Shown here piece by piece: positions 51,819-61,568 of a DNA stretch of 64,000 nucleotides. The notes under the pieces were generated by a model. The model did no database searches. It was not told the origin of the DNA and saw only the letters and a list, made by a program, of their open reading frames with translations. The position numbers and the translations under genes were made by a program. Position 1 is the first letter of the stretch, and the number at the start of each line of letters is the position of its first letter. The DNA comes from Nocardia farcinica (lineage in GTDB: Bacteria; Actinomycetota; Actinomycetes; Mycobacteriales; Mycobacteriaceae). The DNA is taken from NCBI RefSeq assembly GCF_001182745.1, contig NZ_LN868939.1, positions 806,001 to 870,000 on the forward strand, read 5' to 3'.

Positions 51819-52886
51819 TCAGTTGAGTCGGCGGCCGTCGTCGGCGCCGAAGAAATAGACGTGCTCGGGCGAGGTCGACAGGAACAGCCGCTCGCCCTTG
51901 GCGGGCGGGTTGCGCCAGTCCGCGCGCGCCACGATGGTCTCGCCCGCGTCGCCGATGGTCCGCCCGTAGACGTAGGCGTCCGAGCCGAGCTCCTCGACGA
52001 CCCCGACCTCCATCTCGATCCCCGAGCCGCCGATCTCGAAGTGCTCCGGCCGGATCCCGACCTGTGCCGTGGCGCCCGCCGCGTCGGCCACCGAGCGCGG
52101 CACCGGCAGCCGGTATCCGCCGAGCAGCACCGCGCCGTCCTGGATCGGCAGCGTGAACATGTTCATCGCAGGTGAGCCCATGAATCCGGCCACGAAGGCG
52201 TTGGCCGGATCGCGGTAGAGATCGCGCGGGCTGGCGCACTGCTGCAACCGGCCGTCCTTCAGCACCGCGACCCGGTCACCCATCGTCATGGCCTCCACCT
52301 GATCGTGGGTGACATAGACCGTGGTGGTGCCCAGCCTGCGCTGCAACTGCGCGATCTGGGTGCGCGTCTGCACCCGCAGCTTGGCGTCGAGGTTCGACAG
52401 CGGCTCGTCCATCAGGAACACCTGCGGCTGCCGCACGATCGCCCGGCCCATCGCCACCCGCTGCCGCTGCCCGCCGGACAGCGCCTTGGGCTTGCGGTCC
52501 AGGTAGGGCTCGAGGTCCAACAGCGCGGCCGCCTCCCGCACCCGCTGCTCCTTCTCCGCCTTACCGACCTTGGCCAGCTTCAGCGCGAAGCCCATGTTCT
52601 CGGCCACCGTCATGTGCGGGTAGAGGGCGTAGTTCTGGAACACCATCGCGATGTCGCGATCCTTGGGCTCGGCGTGGGTCACGTCCTTCGCACCGATGAG
52701 GATGCGCCCGTCGCTCACCTCCTCCAGTCCGGCCAGCATCCGCAGCGAGGTGGACTTGCCACATCCGGACGGGCCGACCAGGACCAGGAACTCGCCGTCG
52801 GCGATCTCCAGTTCCAAGCGATCGACGGCGGGCTTGCTCGCCCCCGGGTAGAGCCGGGTGGCGCGCTCGAAGGTAACCGTGGCCAC
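51819..52886 (-). CDS. sugC: Sugar ABC transporter ATP-binding protein, SugC/UgpC-like
   Basis: The 355-residue ATPase has Walker [10 protein letters not shown] at 38-46, a Q-loop [10 protein letters not shown], the signature [14 protein letters not shown], Walker [15 protein letters not shown] and the H-loop VTHDQ. The C-terminal TOBE-type domain is typical of MalK/UgpC/SugC. It most likely energises the SugA/SugB permeases, but it is separated from them by about 4.3 kb and five genes. It has its own upstream gap toward the divergent catalase gene. MsiK-like shared use by several transporters is an alternative. Confidence 0.9.
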   Translation of the reverse strand: MATVTFERATRLYPGASKPAVDRLELEIADGEFLVLVGPSGCGKSTSLRMLAGLEEVSDGRILIGAKDVTHAEPKDRDIAMVFQNYALYPHMTVAENMGFALKLAKVGKAEKEQRVREAAALLDLEPYLDRKPKALSGGQRQRVAMGRAIVRQPQVFLMDEPLSNLDAKLRVQTRTQIAQLQRRLGTTTVYVTHDQVEAMTMGDRVAVLKDGRLQQCASPRDLYRDPANAFVAGFMGSPAMNMFTLPIQDGAVLLGGYRLPVPRSVADAAGATAQVGIRPEHFEIGGSGIEMEVGVVEELGSDAYVYGRTIGDAGETIVARADWRNPPAKGERLFLSTSPEHVYFFGADDGRRLN

Positions 52887-53073
52887 GGCAGATACTTCCC
52901 TTCACCGGCAGGAACGTGCCGGACGATCCGAGTACAGGGTGTCGGCAGGACTCTAGACCACGGCGGTCCCGGGCCGCCGATTTGCTCGGTGCGATCAGCG
53001 GCCGCCCGGTGTTTGCGGGAGTAGCCTGCGGGTAGGCGGAGATGACCGGACTCGCGAGCAGAGGAGCATTTCG

Positions 53074-54735
53074 ATGACCGATGTCGCGTCGCAGGGCGCT
53101 GCCCAGGGAGACGACCGCCGCGTCCTGACCAACAGGCAGGGACATCCTGTCTTCGACAACCAGAACCAGCGCACGGTGGGTGCCCGTGGACCCGCGACTC
53201 TGGAGAACTACCAGTTCTTGGAGAAGATCAGCCATTTCGATCGGGAACGCATCCCCGAGCGTGTCGTGCACGCCCGCGGGGCCGTCGCCTACGGTTATTT
53301 CGAGGCGACCGGCAAGTGGGGTGACGAGCCGATCGAGAATTACACCCGCGCAAAGATTTTCGCCGAAGCCGGCAAACGCACCGACCTCGCGATCCGTTTC
53401 TCCACCGTCATCGGCGGTCGGGATTCCTCGGAGGCCGCCCGCGACCCGCGCGGCTTCGCGATCAAGTTCTACACCGAGGACGGCAACTGGGATCTGGTCG
53501 GCAACAATCTCGGCGTGTTCTTCATCCGGGACGCGATCAAGTTCCCCGATGTCATCCACGCGCTCAAGCCCGACCCGGTGACCTTCCGGCAGGAGCCCGC
53601 GCGCATCTTCGACTTCATGTCGCAGACGCCCGAGGCCATGCACATGCTGGTCAACCTGTTCAGCCCGCGCGGCATCCCGGCGAACTACCGCACCCAGCAG
53701 GGCTTCGGCGTGAACACCTACAAGTGGGTCAACGCCGAGGGCGTCACCCACCTGGTGAAGTACCACTGGATCCCGAAGGCGGGCGTGAAGAGCCTCACCG
53801 AGGCCGACGCCGCCGCCATCCAGGCCCAGGATCTCGGGCACGCGAGCAAGGATCTGTACGAGCACATCGAGGCCGGCGACTATCCCGAATGGGAGTTGCG
53901 GGTGCAGATCATGAGCGACGACGAGCATCCGGAGCTGAATTTCGATCCGCTCGACGACACCAAGGTCTGGCCGGAAAACGAGTTCCCGCCGAAACCGGTC
54001 GGCAAGATGGTGCTCAACCGGAACGTGAGCAATCACTTCCTGGAGAACGAGCAGATCTCCTTCGGCACCGGCGTGCTGGTCGACGGACTGGATTTCTCCG
54101 ACGACAAGATGCTGGTCGGCCGCACGTTCTCGTATTCGGACACCCAGCGCTACCGCGTCGGCCCGAACTATCTGCAGCTGCCGGTGAACCAGGCCAAGAA
54201 CGCGCACGTGGCCACCAATCAGCAGGGCGGGCCGATGGCCTACGGCATCGACGATGTCGGCGAGAACCCGCACGTCAACTACGAACCGTCGATCACCGGT
54301 GGTTTGCGGGAAGCCCAGTATCCGACCCACGACGAACAGGGCCCGGAGATCAGGGGCAGGCTCACCCGCAAGCGCATCCCGCGCACCAACGACTACGAGC
54401 AGGCCGGCCAGCGCTACCAGCTCATGGAGCAGTGGGAGAAGGACGACCTGGTGACCAACCTGGTCGCCAACATCGGCCAGGCCACCCGCGAGGTGCAGGA
54501 GCGCATGGTGTGGCACTTCTACATGTGCGACGACGAGCTGGGCGAACGCGTCGGCCAGGGGCTCGGCATCAGCGCCGACGACGTGCGCGGACTGCCCCCG
54601 CTGCAGAGCCAGACGCTGTCCGACGAGGAATTGCAGCGCGCGGCCAACCTGGGCAAGAACGGCCCGCGCAACGTCGAGGGGTTGCAGATGACCCACTGCG
54701 TCCCCGACGAACGCGAAGTGCACGCCGCCGCGTGA
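53074..54735 (+). CDS. katA: Heme catalase
   Basis: The 553-residue protein breaks down hydrogen peroxide. Distal His66 is in [15 protein letters not shown], the Asn of VGNNLGVFF is at 144-145, and the proximal heme Tyr lies in [17 protein letters not shown]. The NADPH/core and a C-terminal helical part of about 60 residues are present, so it is a small-subunit catalase slightly longer than typical KatA. GAGGAG lies seven to eight bases before the ATG. It is divergent from the sugC-like gene and is followed by a strong terminator. Confidence 0.96.
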   Translation: MTDVASQGAAQGDDRRVLTNRQGHPVFDNQNQRTVGARGPATLENYQFLEKISHFDRERIPERVVHARGAVAYGYFEATGKWGDEPIENYTRAKIFAEAGKRTDLAIRFSTVIGGRDSSEAARDPRGFAIKFYTEDGNWDLVGNNLGVFFIRDAIKFPDVIHALKPDPVTFRQEPARIFDFMSQTPEAMHMLVNLFSPRGIPANYRTQQGFGVNTYKWVNAEGVTHLVKYHWIPKAGVKSLTEADAAAIQAQDLGHASKDLYEHIEAGDYPEWELRVQIMSDDEHPELNFDPLDDTKVWPENEFPPKPVGKMVLNRNVSNHFLENEQISFGTGVLVDGLDFSDDKMLVGRTFSYSDTQRYRVGPNYLQLPVNQAKNAHVATNQQGGPMAYGIDDVGENPHVNYEPSITGGLREAQYPTHDEQGPEIRGRLTRKRIPRTNDYEQAGQRYQLMEQWEKDDLVTNLVANIGQATREVQERMVWHFYMCDDELGERVGQGLGISADDVRGLPPLQSQTLSDEELQRAANLGKNGPRNVEGLQMTHCVPDEREVHAAA

Positions 54736-54747
54736 TGGCGTGATCTC

Positions 54748-54777
54748 CGGTGGGGCGGGCGCGGGCCCGCCCCACCG
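54748..54777 (+). terminator. Terminator after catalase
   Basis: CGGTGGGGCGGGC (54748-54760) pairs with GCCCGCCCCACCG (54765-54777) over a four-base loop, 13 bases after the catalase stop. Confidence 0.8.
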
Positions 54778-54811
54778 TCGTCTGCCGGTACCCCGCCACG
54801 AGAGGACAGCC

Positions 54812-55603
54812 ATGAGCCGACCGGTTCGGATCGGAGTTCAGCTCCAGCCCCAGCACGCCCCCGACTACGGCCGCATCCGCGACGCGGTGCTGCGCGCCGA
54901 GGACGCGGGCGTGGACATCGTCTTCAACTGGGACCACTTCTACCCGCTCACCGGCGACCCCGACGGCGCGCACTTCGAATGCTGGACCATGCTCGGTGCG
55001 TTCGCCGAGCAGACCGAACGGGTCGAGATCGGCGCGCTCGTCACCGGCGGCGGCTACCGCAACCCCGACCTGCTGGCCGACATGGCCCGCACCGTCGACC
55101 ACATCAGCGGCGGCAGGCTGATCCTCGGCATCGGCGGCGGCTGGTTCCAGAAGGACTACACCGAGTACGGCTACGAATTCGGCACCCCGGGGACCCGGCT
55201 GAACCTGCTGAAACAGAACATGGAGCGGATCACCGCCCGCCTGCGGGCACTGAACCCCGCTCCCCTGCGCGACATCCCGATCCTCATCGGCGGCGGCGAA
55301 CGCAAAACCCTGCGCCTGGTCGCCGAATACGCCGACATCTGGCACAGCTTCTCCGATCTGGACACCCTCGCCCGCAAGAACAAGATCCTCGCCGACCACG
55401 CCGCGGCAGCAGGCACCGACGCCGCCCGCATCGAACGCTCGGTCCAGTGGCCCGGCCTCGACCAGGCCCCCGCCTACCTCGCCGCGGGCGTCAGCCTGTT
55501 CACCATCGGCACCAGCGGACCGGACTACGACCTGTCCGAGGTCGACACCGCCCTGCGCTGGCGCGACGAGGTGAATCCCCCGGACGTCAGCGGCGCGGCC
55601 TGA
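54812..55603 (+). CDS. LLM-class F420-dependent oxidoreductase
   Basis: The 263-residue protein is a luciferase-like monooxygenase of the F420 group (TIGR03560-like): VRIGVQLQPQHAPDYG, then FNWDHFYPL, VEIGALVTGGGYRNPDLLADMARTVDHISGGRL and LGIGGGWFQKDYTEYG. It likely uses the deazaflavin F420, which Nocardia and Mycobacterium make. The ATG at 54812 has AGAGGA about six bases ahead; the frame extends upstream through the catalase terminator, which is not plausible. Substrate unknown. Confidence 0.9.
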   Translation: MSRPVRIGVQLQPQHAPDYGRIRDAVLRAEDAGVDIVFNWDHFYPLTGDPDGAHFECWTMLGAFAEQTERVEIGALVTGGGYRNPDLLADMARTVDHISGGRLILGIGGGWFQKDYTEYGYEFGTPGTRLNLLKQNMERITARLRALNPAPLRDIPILIGGGERKTLRLVAEYADIWHSFSDLDTLARKNKILADHAAAAGTDAARIERSVQWPGLDQAPAYLAAGVSLFTIGTSGPDYDLSEVDTALRWRDEVNPPDVSGAA

Positions 55604-55676
55604 ATCGCAATCGAGGCGGAGGCTCCACCGAGCCGGCTGACCGTGGACCGACCCGGCCCGCGGGCTCGACCGCCAC

Positions 55677-56975
55677 TCAGGTGAGGAAGGTGGCGAAGGC
55701 CGACCAGAGGAGGGGGGAACGGTCGACCGCGCCGGTGGCCCGCCAGGCGTCCAATTGGCCACGCTGCCAGGCGAGTTGGATCGCCAGCGGGTCGTCGTGG
55801 TCGTGGGCGACGTCGAGTTCGCGGATGGCGGACTGGAGGGGGGTGGCGGTCGAGCCCGCGAGGCGCTGGACGGCGAGGTCGGTGGGCAGCGGCCAGCGGG
55901 TGGCGGTGACGAGTTCGGCGCCGCCGTGGAGCATGGCGGCGACGAGGCCGAGTGCCTCGGTGAAGCGCAGGTCACCGCCGCTTTCGCAGGCGATGAGGGC
56001 GACCCGGCTCGGGATCGGCCAGAGGTCGTGGCCGGCCACCGGGTCGGCGGTGAGGATGTGCGTGCCGAGCAGCAGGTCCTTGGCGGAGAGGGGGCGGTGG
56101 GTGCGTTGCGGGTCGGCGAAGCCGACGGTCTCGGCGGTGCAGGCCAGGTGGAGTTCGGCGGTCTCGCTCTGCCCCGATCCGGGGCGCGCCGAGGTGACAT
56201 GGCCGACGTAGACGAGGCGAGAAGCACCTTCCCGCAACGTCGTCGACAACCAGGTGCGGTCGAGATCGGTGCGGCGGAACAGGTCGTAGGGCTCGTCGAC
56301 GGCCGGGCGGAGGCGGCCGCGTCGGAGGTGTTCGGTCATGCGGGCCGTCAACGGCGTCGGCGTGGTCATGCGGCCGAGCACCGAGCCGAGGGCGGAGTCG
56401 GCGCGGAAGCCGGGGACGCGGGGGTCGAGGATCGCGACGACGGGAAGGTCGCGATCGGTGGCCCAGCGCCGGGGCGTGCGGCCGGGGGCCTGCACGATGC
56501 CCGCGGGGGCGAGCAGGCTGAGGTCGGCGATGTCGAGCAGGCGCAGGTCGGGGTCGGGCGCGAGGATCTCCCACGGCACCTGGGCGACGCGCGGGGAGGG
56601 CTGGATCCGGATATGGGGGCGGATCGCGCGGGTGTGCAGGTCGTGGAGGTCGACGGCCAGACCGTGCGGGAGCAAGGCGCGGGAAAGATGCTGCGCCAGA
56701 GCGGCTTCGCGAGTCGGATCGGCCAGCGCGCCGGTGGTCAGGCTGCGTTCCAGTGCGCCGGGGGCGGCGGGGTCCGGCAGTGCCCCGGCCAGCGCGCGCA
56801 CGGCGGCGTCGACCGCCGCGGCCGGTATGGCCGCCGCGCCTCGGCGCGCCGGGTCGTGCGCCCATCGCCAGGAGACGTAGAGGTCACCGGCGTCGGCCAT
56901 CTTGACCAGCACCGTGGGTCGCTGATCGGGCATGGCAGGTCGCGGGATCGCCGCCGCCGCGTTCGGCGATGTCAT
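55677..56975 (-). CDS. CHAT-domain (caspase-like peptidase) protein
   Basis: The 432-residue protein ends the four-gene operon. The CHAT domain occupies about 115-432: PSPRVAQVPWEILAPD near 127-141, H259 in VYVGHV and C330 in ALIACESGG, the probable catalytic dyad, then LHGGAELVTATRWPLPTD near 349-366. CHAT proteases (clan CD) are relatives of caspases and separases and act in some defence or programmed-death systems, such as TPR-CHAT linked to type III-E CRISPR effectors. The residue after H259 is Val rather than the usual Gly. Its ATG overlaps the TPR gene's stop by four bases. Confidence 0.85.
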   Translation of the reverse strand: MTSPNAAAAIPRPAMPDQRPTVLVKMADAGDLYVSWRWAHDPARRGAAAIPAAAVDAAVRALAGALPDPAAPGALERSLTTGALADPTREAALAQHLSRALLPHGLAVDLHDLHTRAIRPHIRIQPSPRVAQVPWEILAPDPDLRLLDIADLSLLAPAGIVQAPGRTPRRWATDRDLPVVAILDPRVPGFRADSALGSVLGRMTTPTPLTARMTEHLRRGRLRPAVDEPYDLFRRTDLDRTWLSTTLREGASRLVYVGHVTSARPGSGQSETAELHLACTAETVGFADPQRTHRPLSAKDLLLGTHILTADPVAGHDLWPIPSRVALIACESGGDLRFTEALGLVAAMLHGGAELVTATRWPLPTDLAVQRLAGSTATPLQSAIRELDVAHDHDDPLAIQLAWQRGQLDAWRATGAVDRSPLLWSAFATFLT

Positions 56976-58483
56976 GCCCGCACCACCTGCCCGGCTCGAA
57001 CGGAACGGCCGTACTTCTGTTCGGCGACGGCGATGTAGTCGGCCAGGGCGATGTGACCGTCGGGGAGGACCACGCGCGGAGGCGGGCCGACGGGCAGGCC
57101 GGCGGCCGCCGCGACATGGGCCAGGGCGGCGCCGAGCGCGAACGCGGGACCCGCGCTGTCGGTCGGCTCGGCGGGTGGTTCCAGCGGGGTCAGCGGGAGA
57201 TCCGGCCGGTCCGCCTGCTCGGTCCGTGACAGGTCGAGGGTTGTTCCGGCGCAGCGCGTTTCGATGAGGTCGGTGACCAGTTCCCCGTCCCCGCAGAGGT
57301 GGGCGAAGCGGAAGGCCAGGCGCATGGCCGGGTCGGCGATCTCGCGGTTCCACTGTTCGCGGTGGCTGCCGTTGGCGAAGGTGTAGCGGACGGCGTCGAT
57401 CGCGATGGCGGCGGGGACGGCGAGTGCGCGGCCCTCGGCCAGCAGGTCCGGGGGCGGCTCGGCCATGCTGTCGACGACCGACTCGAGCAGGGCGGCGTGC
57501 CAGTAGTCCAGTTGCGCGCAGTGCAGGCCGAGGCCGTGCTCGGCGTAGGTGCGGTAGGCGGCGTCGAGCAGGTCCCGGCCTTCGGCGAGGCCGGCGCGGG
57601 CGTAGGCGAGGGTGGCCAGGCGGGTGCGGACGGCCGCCAGATCGAGGACGGCGCCGGAGGAAGCGAAGTAGTCGAGCGCGCGGCGGTAGCGGTGTTCGGC
57701 CTCGGCCGACTCGCCCCGGCGTTCGGCGAGGAAACCGGAGGTCTTGAGCCCGACACCGGCGCGGTAGGCGAGGCCGCCGCGTTCGAAATACGCCTGCGCG
57801 GCCGAGAGCGGGCCCTCGGCTTCGTCGAGACGATCCATGCGCAGCAGCAGGACGGCCAGATTCTGCTGGGTCTCGGCGACGGCATTGGCATCGCCCGCTG
57901 CCTCGAACGCCGCCAGCGCCTGCCGCGCGAAATCGACCCCGAGGTCGCGGCGTCCGGTCTCGAAGTAGGCGCCCGCCAGGTTCATCAGCGGATGGCCGCT
58001 CAGCGCGGGGGCGAACCGCACCGCCACGTCCAAGGATTCGGTGGCGAGCTCGATCACGCGCGACCACTGCGAGCGGTGGAAGGCGACGGCGGTGAGCGAG
58101 AGCAGGCAGGCCACGCGCAGGGTGCCGAGGCTGTCGTCGCCGGCGACCAGCGCCCGGGCTTGCGTCAACGCCGACTCGGCCTCGTCCAACGCGCCGAGAT
58201 GCTGGAGCGCCTGCGAGTAGTTCACCAGCGCCGACGCCCGCTTCTCCGTGGCATCGGCCGGTATCTCGGCGAGTGCGGCGCGGTAGCGGTCGGCCGAACC
58301 CCGGTGGTCGCCGAGTTCGTCGGACATGGCGGCGGCGTTGATCAACGCGCTCACCCGCACCCCGTCCGCGCCGACGCGTACCGCTTCCTCGAAGATCCGT
58401 AGCGCCTCGGCGGCATCGCCGCGCTGGTACGCCGCGGCGCCCGCGTGCAGGAGGTCGAGGCCGACCGGCTCGGTATCGCTCAT
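56972..58483 (-). CDS. TPR-repeat protein, partner of the CHAT protein
   Basis: The 503-residue protein (ATG 58483, after a GGGGGCGG stretch) is built of helix-turn-helix repeats over about 8-390 that read as TPRs: LLHAGAAAYQRGDAAEALRIFEEAV, ALINAAAMSDELGDHRGSADRYRAAL and YSQALQHLGALDEAESALTQARAL, with five to seven more. The C-terminal 110 residues are different and contain VVLPDGHIALADYIAVAEQKYG. Repeats of this kind bind partner proteins. The coupled CHAT gene suggests this protein senses or presents the protease's target. Confidence 0.85.
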   Translation of the reverse strand: MSDTEPVGLDLLHAGAAAYQRGDAAEALRIFEEAVRVGADGVRVSALINAAAMSDELGDHRGSADRYRAALAEIPADATEKRASALVNYSQALQHLGALDEAESALTQARALVAGDDSLGTLRVACLLSLTAVAFHRSQWSRVIELATESLDVAVRFAPALSGHPLMNLAGAYFETGRRDLGVDFARQALAAFEAAGDANAVAETQQNLAVLLLRMDRLDEAEGPLSAAQAYFERGGLAYRAGVGLKTSGFLAERRGESAEAEHRYRRALDYFASSGAVLDLAAVRTRLATLAYARAGLAEGRDLLDAAYRTYAEHGLGLHCAQLDYWHAALLESVVDSMAEPPPDLLAEGRALAVPAAIAIDAVRYTFANGSHREQWNREIADPAMRLAFRFAHLCGDGELVTDLIETRCAGTTLDLSRTEQADRPDLPLTPLEPPAEPTDSAGPAFALGAALAHVAAAAGLPVGPPPRVVLPDGHIALADYIAVAEQKYGRSVRAGQVVRA

Positions 58484-58547
58484 CGCGCCGCCCCCGCGGT
58501 GCGGGCCGTTCGCGCGGGGCCGCTCGCGTCGTCGAGGCGTCTCATCG

Positions 58548-59585
58548 CTAGAAATCCGTGTCCTCGGCGGCCGCTGCCAGCTCGGCGCGCAACGGGCGGT
58601 CGTCGTCGGCGGCCGGCGCGGCGCGGTGCAGTCGGTTCCGCGCGAATGCGCGAATGCGCTCGCGCGCAACACTGCCGGACTCGTCATCGATCGCAGGTCC
58701 GACCCCGGGCACGTACACCCGCACGCTCGACACCGTTTCGGCGTCGGTGTCCGCGCTGCCGGACCAGGTGTCGCCGACCAGCTCGAGTGCGATGTCGACC
58801 GCCTCGTGGCCGGTGTCGACACGGGCGTGTGGGCGCAGGTGGACGGGGACAGCGCCGCTCAGGCCGGGTGCGGCGACGGCGCGGACCCGCACGAGCGTGC
58901 GGCCCGCGGCGCGGGTCAGCTCCCAGGAGACGGCGTGTTCGGAGGCGTCGAGCAGGCCCGGTGGGCAGCGCCGCCAATCCCAGCCGCCGCTGCCGCGACC
59001 GAAGGTCAGGGCGCCACCCGGGTCGCCGGTCGCCGCCCCGGCGGCCAGCGCGTAGTCCTCGGCGCGGGCCGTCACCGGGACCGGGGTGGATTCGCGGACC
59101 GGTGGCTGGGCGTCCGCACCGTCCACGAGCAGATCGCAGTCGTCGGTGAGGGTGGTGATCTCCTCGTCCAGCAGGCGCTGGTCGAGCGCGGGGATGCCGT
59201 CGACGGTGGAGGCGGGCCACCAGCGGGCGGCCCAGTGCGCGTAGGCGAGCCGCCACGCGGCTCGGAGAATTCCGGGACGCGCAGGCTCGGCGGTGAGTGT
59301 CACCGGCGGGCCGTCCCCGGCGCCGGGCGGCGCCACCGAGGCCGCGGCCACCGCCACGGGCTCGCCGTAGACGGCCCACAACCAGTCCTGTGCCGCGTCG
59401 AGATCGTGCAGGACGGCCGCCGGAACGCGACTGCCGGACAACAGGCTCCAGCTCAGATGTCCGCCGACGACCTCGAGGACCAGGGTGTCCAGCGCGGGCG
59501 CGGGATCCAGTACCGAGGGAGCGCCCGGCGGGGTGATCGCCCACAGGTCGGACTCGACGCGGCGCAGCTGGACGGTGTCGGGCAT
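58548..59585 (-). CDS. Uncharacterised protein of the CHAT/TPR operon (345 residues)
   Basis: The protein (ATG 59585, one-base overlap with the upstream stop) begins PDTVQLRRVESDLWAITPPG and is rich in Trp and acidic residues, with WSLLSGSR, DWLWAVYGEP, ARWWPASTVDGIPALDQRLLDEEI and WDWRRCPPGLLD. The second half (about 210-345) looks beta-rich (WELTRAAGRTLVRVRAVAAPG) and ends with an Arg/Ala helix. I recognise no family, catalytic motif, signal peptide or membrane helix. Location in the operon implies a role with the TPR and CHAT proteins. Confidence 0.75.
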   Translation of the reverse strand: MPDTVQLRRVESDLWAITPPGAPSVLDPAPALDTLVLEVVGGHLSWSLLSGSRVPAAVLHDLDAAQDWLWAVYGEPVAVAAASVAPPGAGDGPPVTLTAEPARPGILRAAWRLAYAHWAARWWPASTVDGIPALDQRLLDEEITTLTDDCDLLVDGADAQPPVRESTPVPVTARAEDYALAAGAATGDPGGALTFGRGSGGWDWRRCPPGLLDASEHAVSWELTRAAGRTLVRVRAVAAPGLSGAVPVHLRPHARVDTGHEAVDIALELVGDTWSGSADTDAETVSSVRVYVPGVGPAIDDESGSVARERIRAFARNRLHRAAPAADDDRPLRAELAAAAEDTDF

Positions 59586-60928
59586 CAGCTCGCCCTCGGT
59601 TCGGTCGTGCCGACGGCCGGAGCCGCCGCAGCCGCGCTGAGCGCGTTCTTCACCCGGGTGCGGTGGTCGAGGATCACCGATCGGGCCACCCCGTCCAGCA
59701 GATCCCACAGTTCCTCGGGTTCGTGCACCGGCAGTCCGCGCACATCGCGCCCGTGCAACCGCACCCACAGCCTGCGCAGATACGGACGCCACGGCGCACG
59801 GAGTTCGGCGGCGACGACGGTCAGCGGATCCCGGTCCTCGGCGGCATCCGGGACCAGGTGCACCGCGAGCCGTCGCGCTTGCAGCACATACGCCTCACGA
59901 CGCCACCGGGAGTTGACCACGCGATGCGCCGCGGACTCGGCGGCCGCGCCGCCGGGGCGGTCGATCGGCTCGAGCCCGAGCCCGAGTTCGGTGCCCGCCG
60001 CGGCGGCCGCCCGCAGGGATTCGTCCAGCAGGGCCCAGGGCGCGCAGCTGCGGGCGATCTCGTCGGTGACCAGGTCGGGGATCGGGGGCAGTTCGGCGCG
60101 TTCGGTGGATGCCTGCAGAACGGTGAAGACGCGTTCGTAGATGGTGCGGTCGAACGGCAGGGCGAGCGCGGCGGTGGCGGCCGATGCCCCGAGCGCGGGC
60201 CGGGCGGGCAGCGGGTGCGCGGTGAGGCCCAGTTCGCGGGCGGTCACACCGAACTCGCTGTACCACAGCGCTATTCCGGTGTGGGTGCCCGCGTTGGCGG
60301 CGATTACCGCGGCGAGCAGCCGCGCGCCCTCACCGCGGTGCGGGCTCGTGCGGTCGGCGGCCGCCGTCAGCAGGTCGAGGAGCTGACCGGAATGGGACGG
60401 GTCCCGCGGTCGCGGTGGGGGGCGGCGCGTCCACGCCGTCTCGACGAGTTCGGCCAGCCGGGCGGTGACCCCGGCATCGGACAGATGGTCCTTGAGCGCC
60501 TGGGTGGTGCGGCCCGCCGCGAACGAGTGGATCTCGCGAAGGGTCGCCTCCGCGCGCGGCCGGTCGCGGGTCGGGTGCGGGTGTCCGTATTCGGTGGCGA
60601 GTTCGAAACACCGCTGGAAGTACAGGTCCTGGGCGTTGCCCTCGGTGATGCGCAGCGCCCGGCGCACCTGCTTGAGCAGGGTGAACCAGGCGGCGGTCGC
60701 GCGCAGCACATCGGCGGCGGCGTGCACGCGAGTGGCCAGCAGGGTGGCGCCGTCGGCGGTGAGGACCGCGCCCGCGCAGACGGGATGCTGCACCGGCCGG
60801 ATGACCAGTGGATCGAGGATCAGCTTGACGGTGCGGCGCAGCGGCCCGCCGTGCGGCCCGCTCAACGCCTCCACACCGTCGAGCCCGCGCCACACCTCGT
60901 CGAGCACCGAGGCGCGGGGTCGTCGCAT
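59585..60928 (-). CDS. Uncharacterised protein of the CHAT/TPR operon (447 residues)
   Basis: The protein (ATG 60928) is largely helical, with no membrane segment. It has GAVLTADGATLLATRVHAAADVLRA near 53-77, DLYFQRCFELATEYGHPH near 105-122, LPFDRTIYERVF near 260 and a C-terminal segment VRLHGRDVRGLPVHEPEELWDLLDGV. I do not recognise a family. It is the first gene of the four-gene operon and the only one with a gap (39 bases) in front, after which the VOC gene lies on the same strand. Confidence 0.75.
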   Translation of the reverse strand: MRRPRASVLDEVWRGLDGVEALSGPHGGPLRRTVKLILDPLVIRPVQHPVCAGAVLTADGATLLATRVHAAADVLRATAAWFTLLKQVRRALRITEGNAQDLYFQRCFELATEYGHPHPTRDRPRAEATLREIHSFAAGRTTQALKDHLSDAGVTARLAELVETAWTRRPPPRPRDPSHSGQLLDLLTAAADRTSPHRGEGARLLAAVIAANAGTHTGIALWYSEFGVTARELGLTAHPLPARPALGASAATAALALPFDRTIYERVFTVLQASTERAELPPIPDLVTDEIARSCAPWALLDESLRAAAAAGTELGLGLEPIDRPGGAAAESAAHRVVNSRWRREAYVLQARRLAVHLVPDAAEDRDPLTVVAAELRAPWRPYLRRLWVRLHGRDVRGLPVHEPEELWDLLDGVARSVILDHRTRVKNALSAAAAAPAVGTTEPRAS

Positions 60929-60967
60929 CGGCTCAGATTAACGGCTCACCACCCGGTACGCAGTCGC

Positions 60968-61366
60968 TCAGTCCCGGTCGTGGTGGCAGACGGCCTCGAG
61001 CATGATGCCGAAGGGATCGAGCCAGAAGGTGGCGTAGTAGGGCTGCGGATACTCCGGGAAATGCCGCGGCGGATGCAGGATCGGCGAGCCGAGCGCCAGC
61101 GCCCGCTGGTGCACCTGCTCGACGCGGCGACGGTCCGGCACCATGAACGCGATGTGCTGCAACCCGGTGCCGTGCCGCGAATAGGCGGCGTCCTCGGCCG
61201 CCGGGTAGACGAACAGGTAGGTGCCCGGCTTGCCGCGGGCCGGACGGTAGGCGAATTGGTCGTCGGCGCCGAGGAACTCCTCGAAGTCGAGCAGCGGCAC
61301 GAGTTCGTCGTAATACGCCTTGGCGGCGGCGAGGTCGGGGACGTTGATCCCGAAGTGGCCGATCAT
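60968..61366 (-). CDS. VOC/glyoxalase-family protein
   Basis: The 132-residue protein has two beta-alpha-beta-beta-beta modules of the VOC fold: MIGHFGINVPDLAAAKAYYDEL, GTGLQHIAFMVPDRRRVEQVH and WLDPFGIMLEAVCHH. Probable metal ligands are His4, the His in LQHIAF and the Glu in MLEAV. Members include glyoxalases, extradiol dioxygenases and antibiotic-binding proteins; the reaction is not clear here. It may be co-transcribed with the CHAT/TPR operon. Confidence 0.87.
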   Translation of the reverse strand: MIGHFGINVPDLAAAKAYYDELVPLLDFEEFLGADDQFAYRPARGKPGTYLFVYPAAEDAAYSRHGTGLQHIAFMVPDRRRVEQVHQRALALGSPILHPPRHFPEYPQPYYATFWLDPFGIMLEAVCHHDRD

Positions 61367-61393
61367 GCGACCACGCTCGCACAGCTCGGCGCC

Positions 61394-61411
61394 GAAATTC
61401 CCAGAAATTTC
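61394..61411. promoter_or_regulatory. Inverted repeat in the VOC-lpqH gap
   Basis: GAAATT and AATTTC, six bases apart, flanked by CC and GG, form an AT-rich palindrome 28 bases ahead of the VOC start, suitable as an operator. No regulator is identified. Confidence 0.4.
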
Positions 61412-61568
61412 TCGGATCGGTCCTGACCTGCGGTTTCAGCTCTGCCGAGCGGCTCGGATCCCCGTGCTCGGCGGACCAAAGTTGGGATCGGTAGGCGGCG
61501 GGTGTCTTCCTACCTTTCTCTCGACGGCCCGAGCGAGGCCGGACCGACCGAGAGACAGGACGAACACC

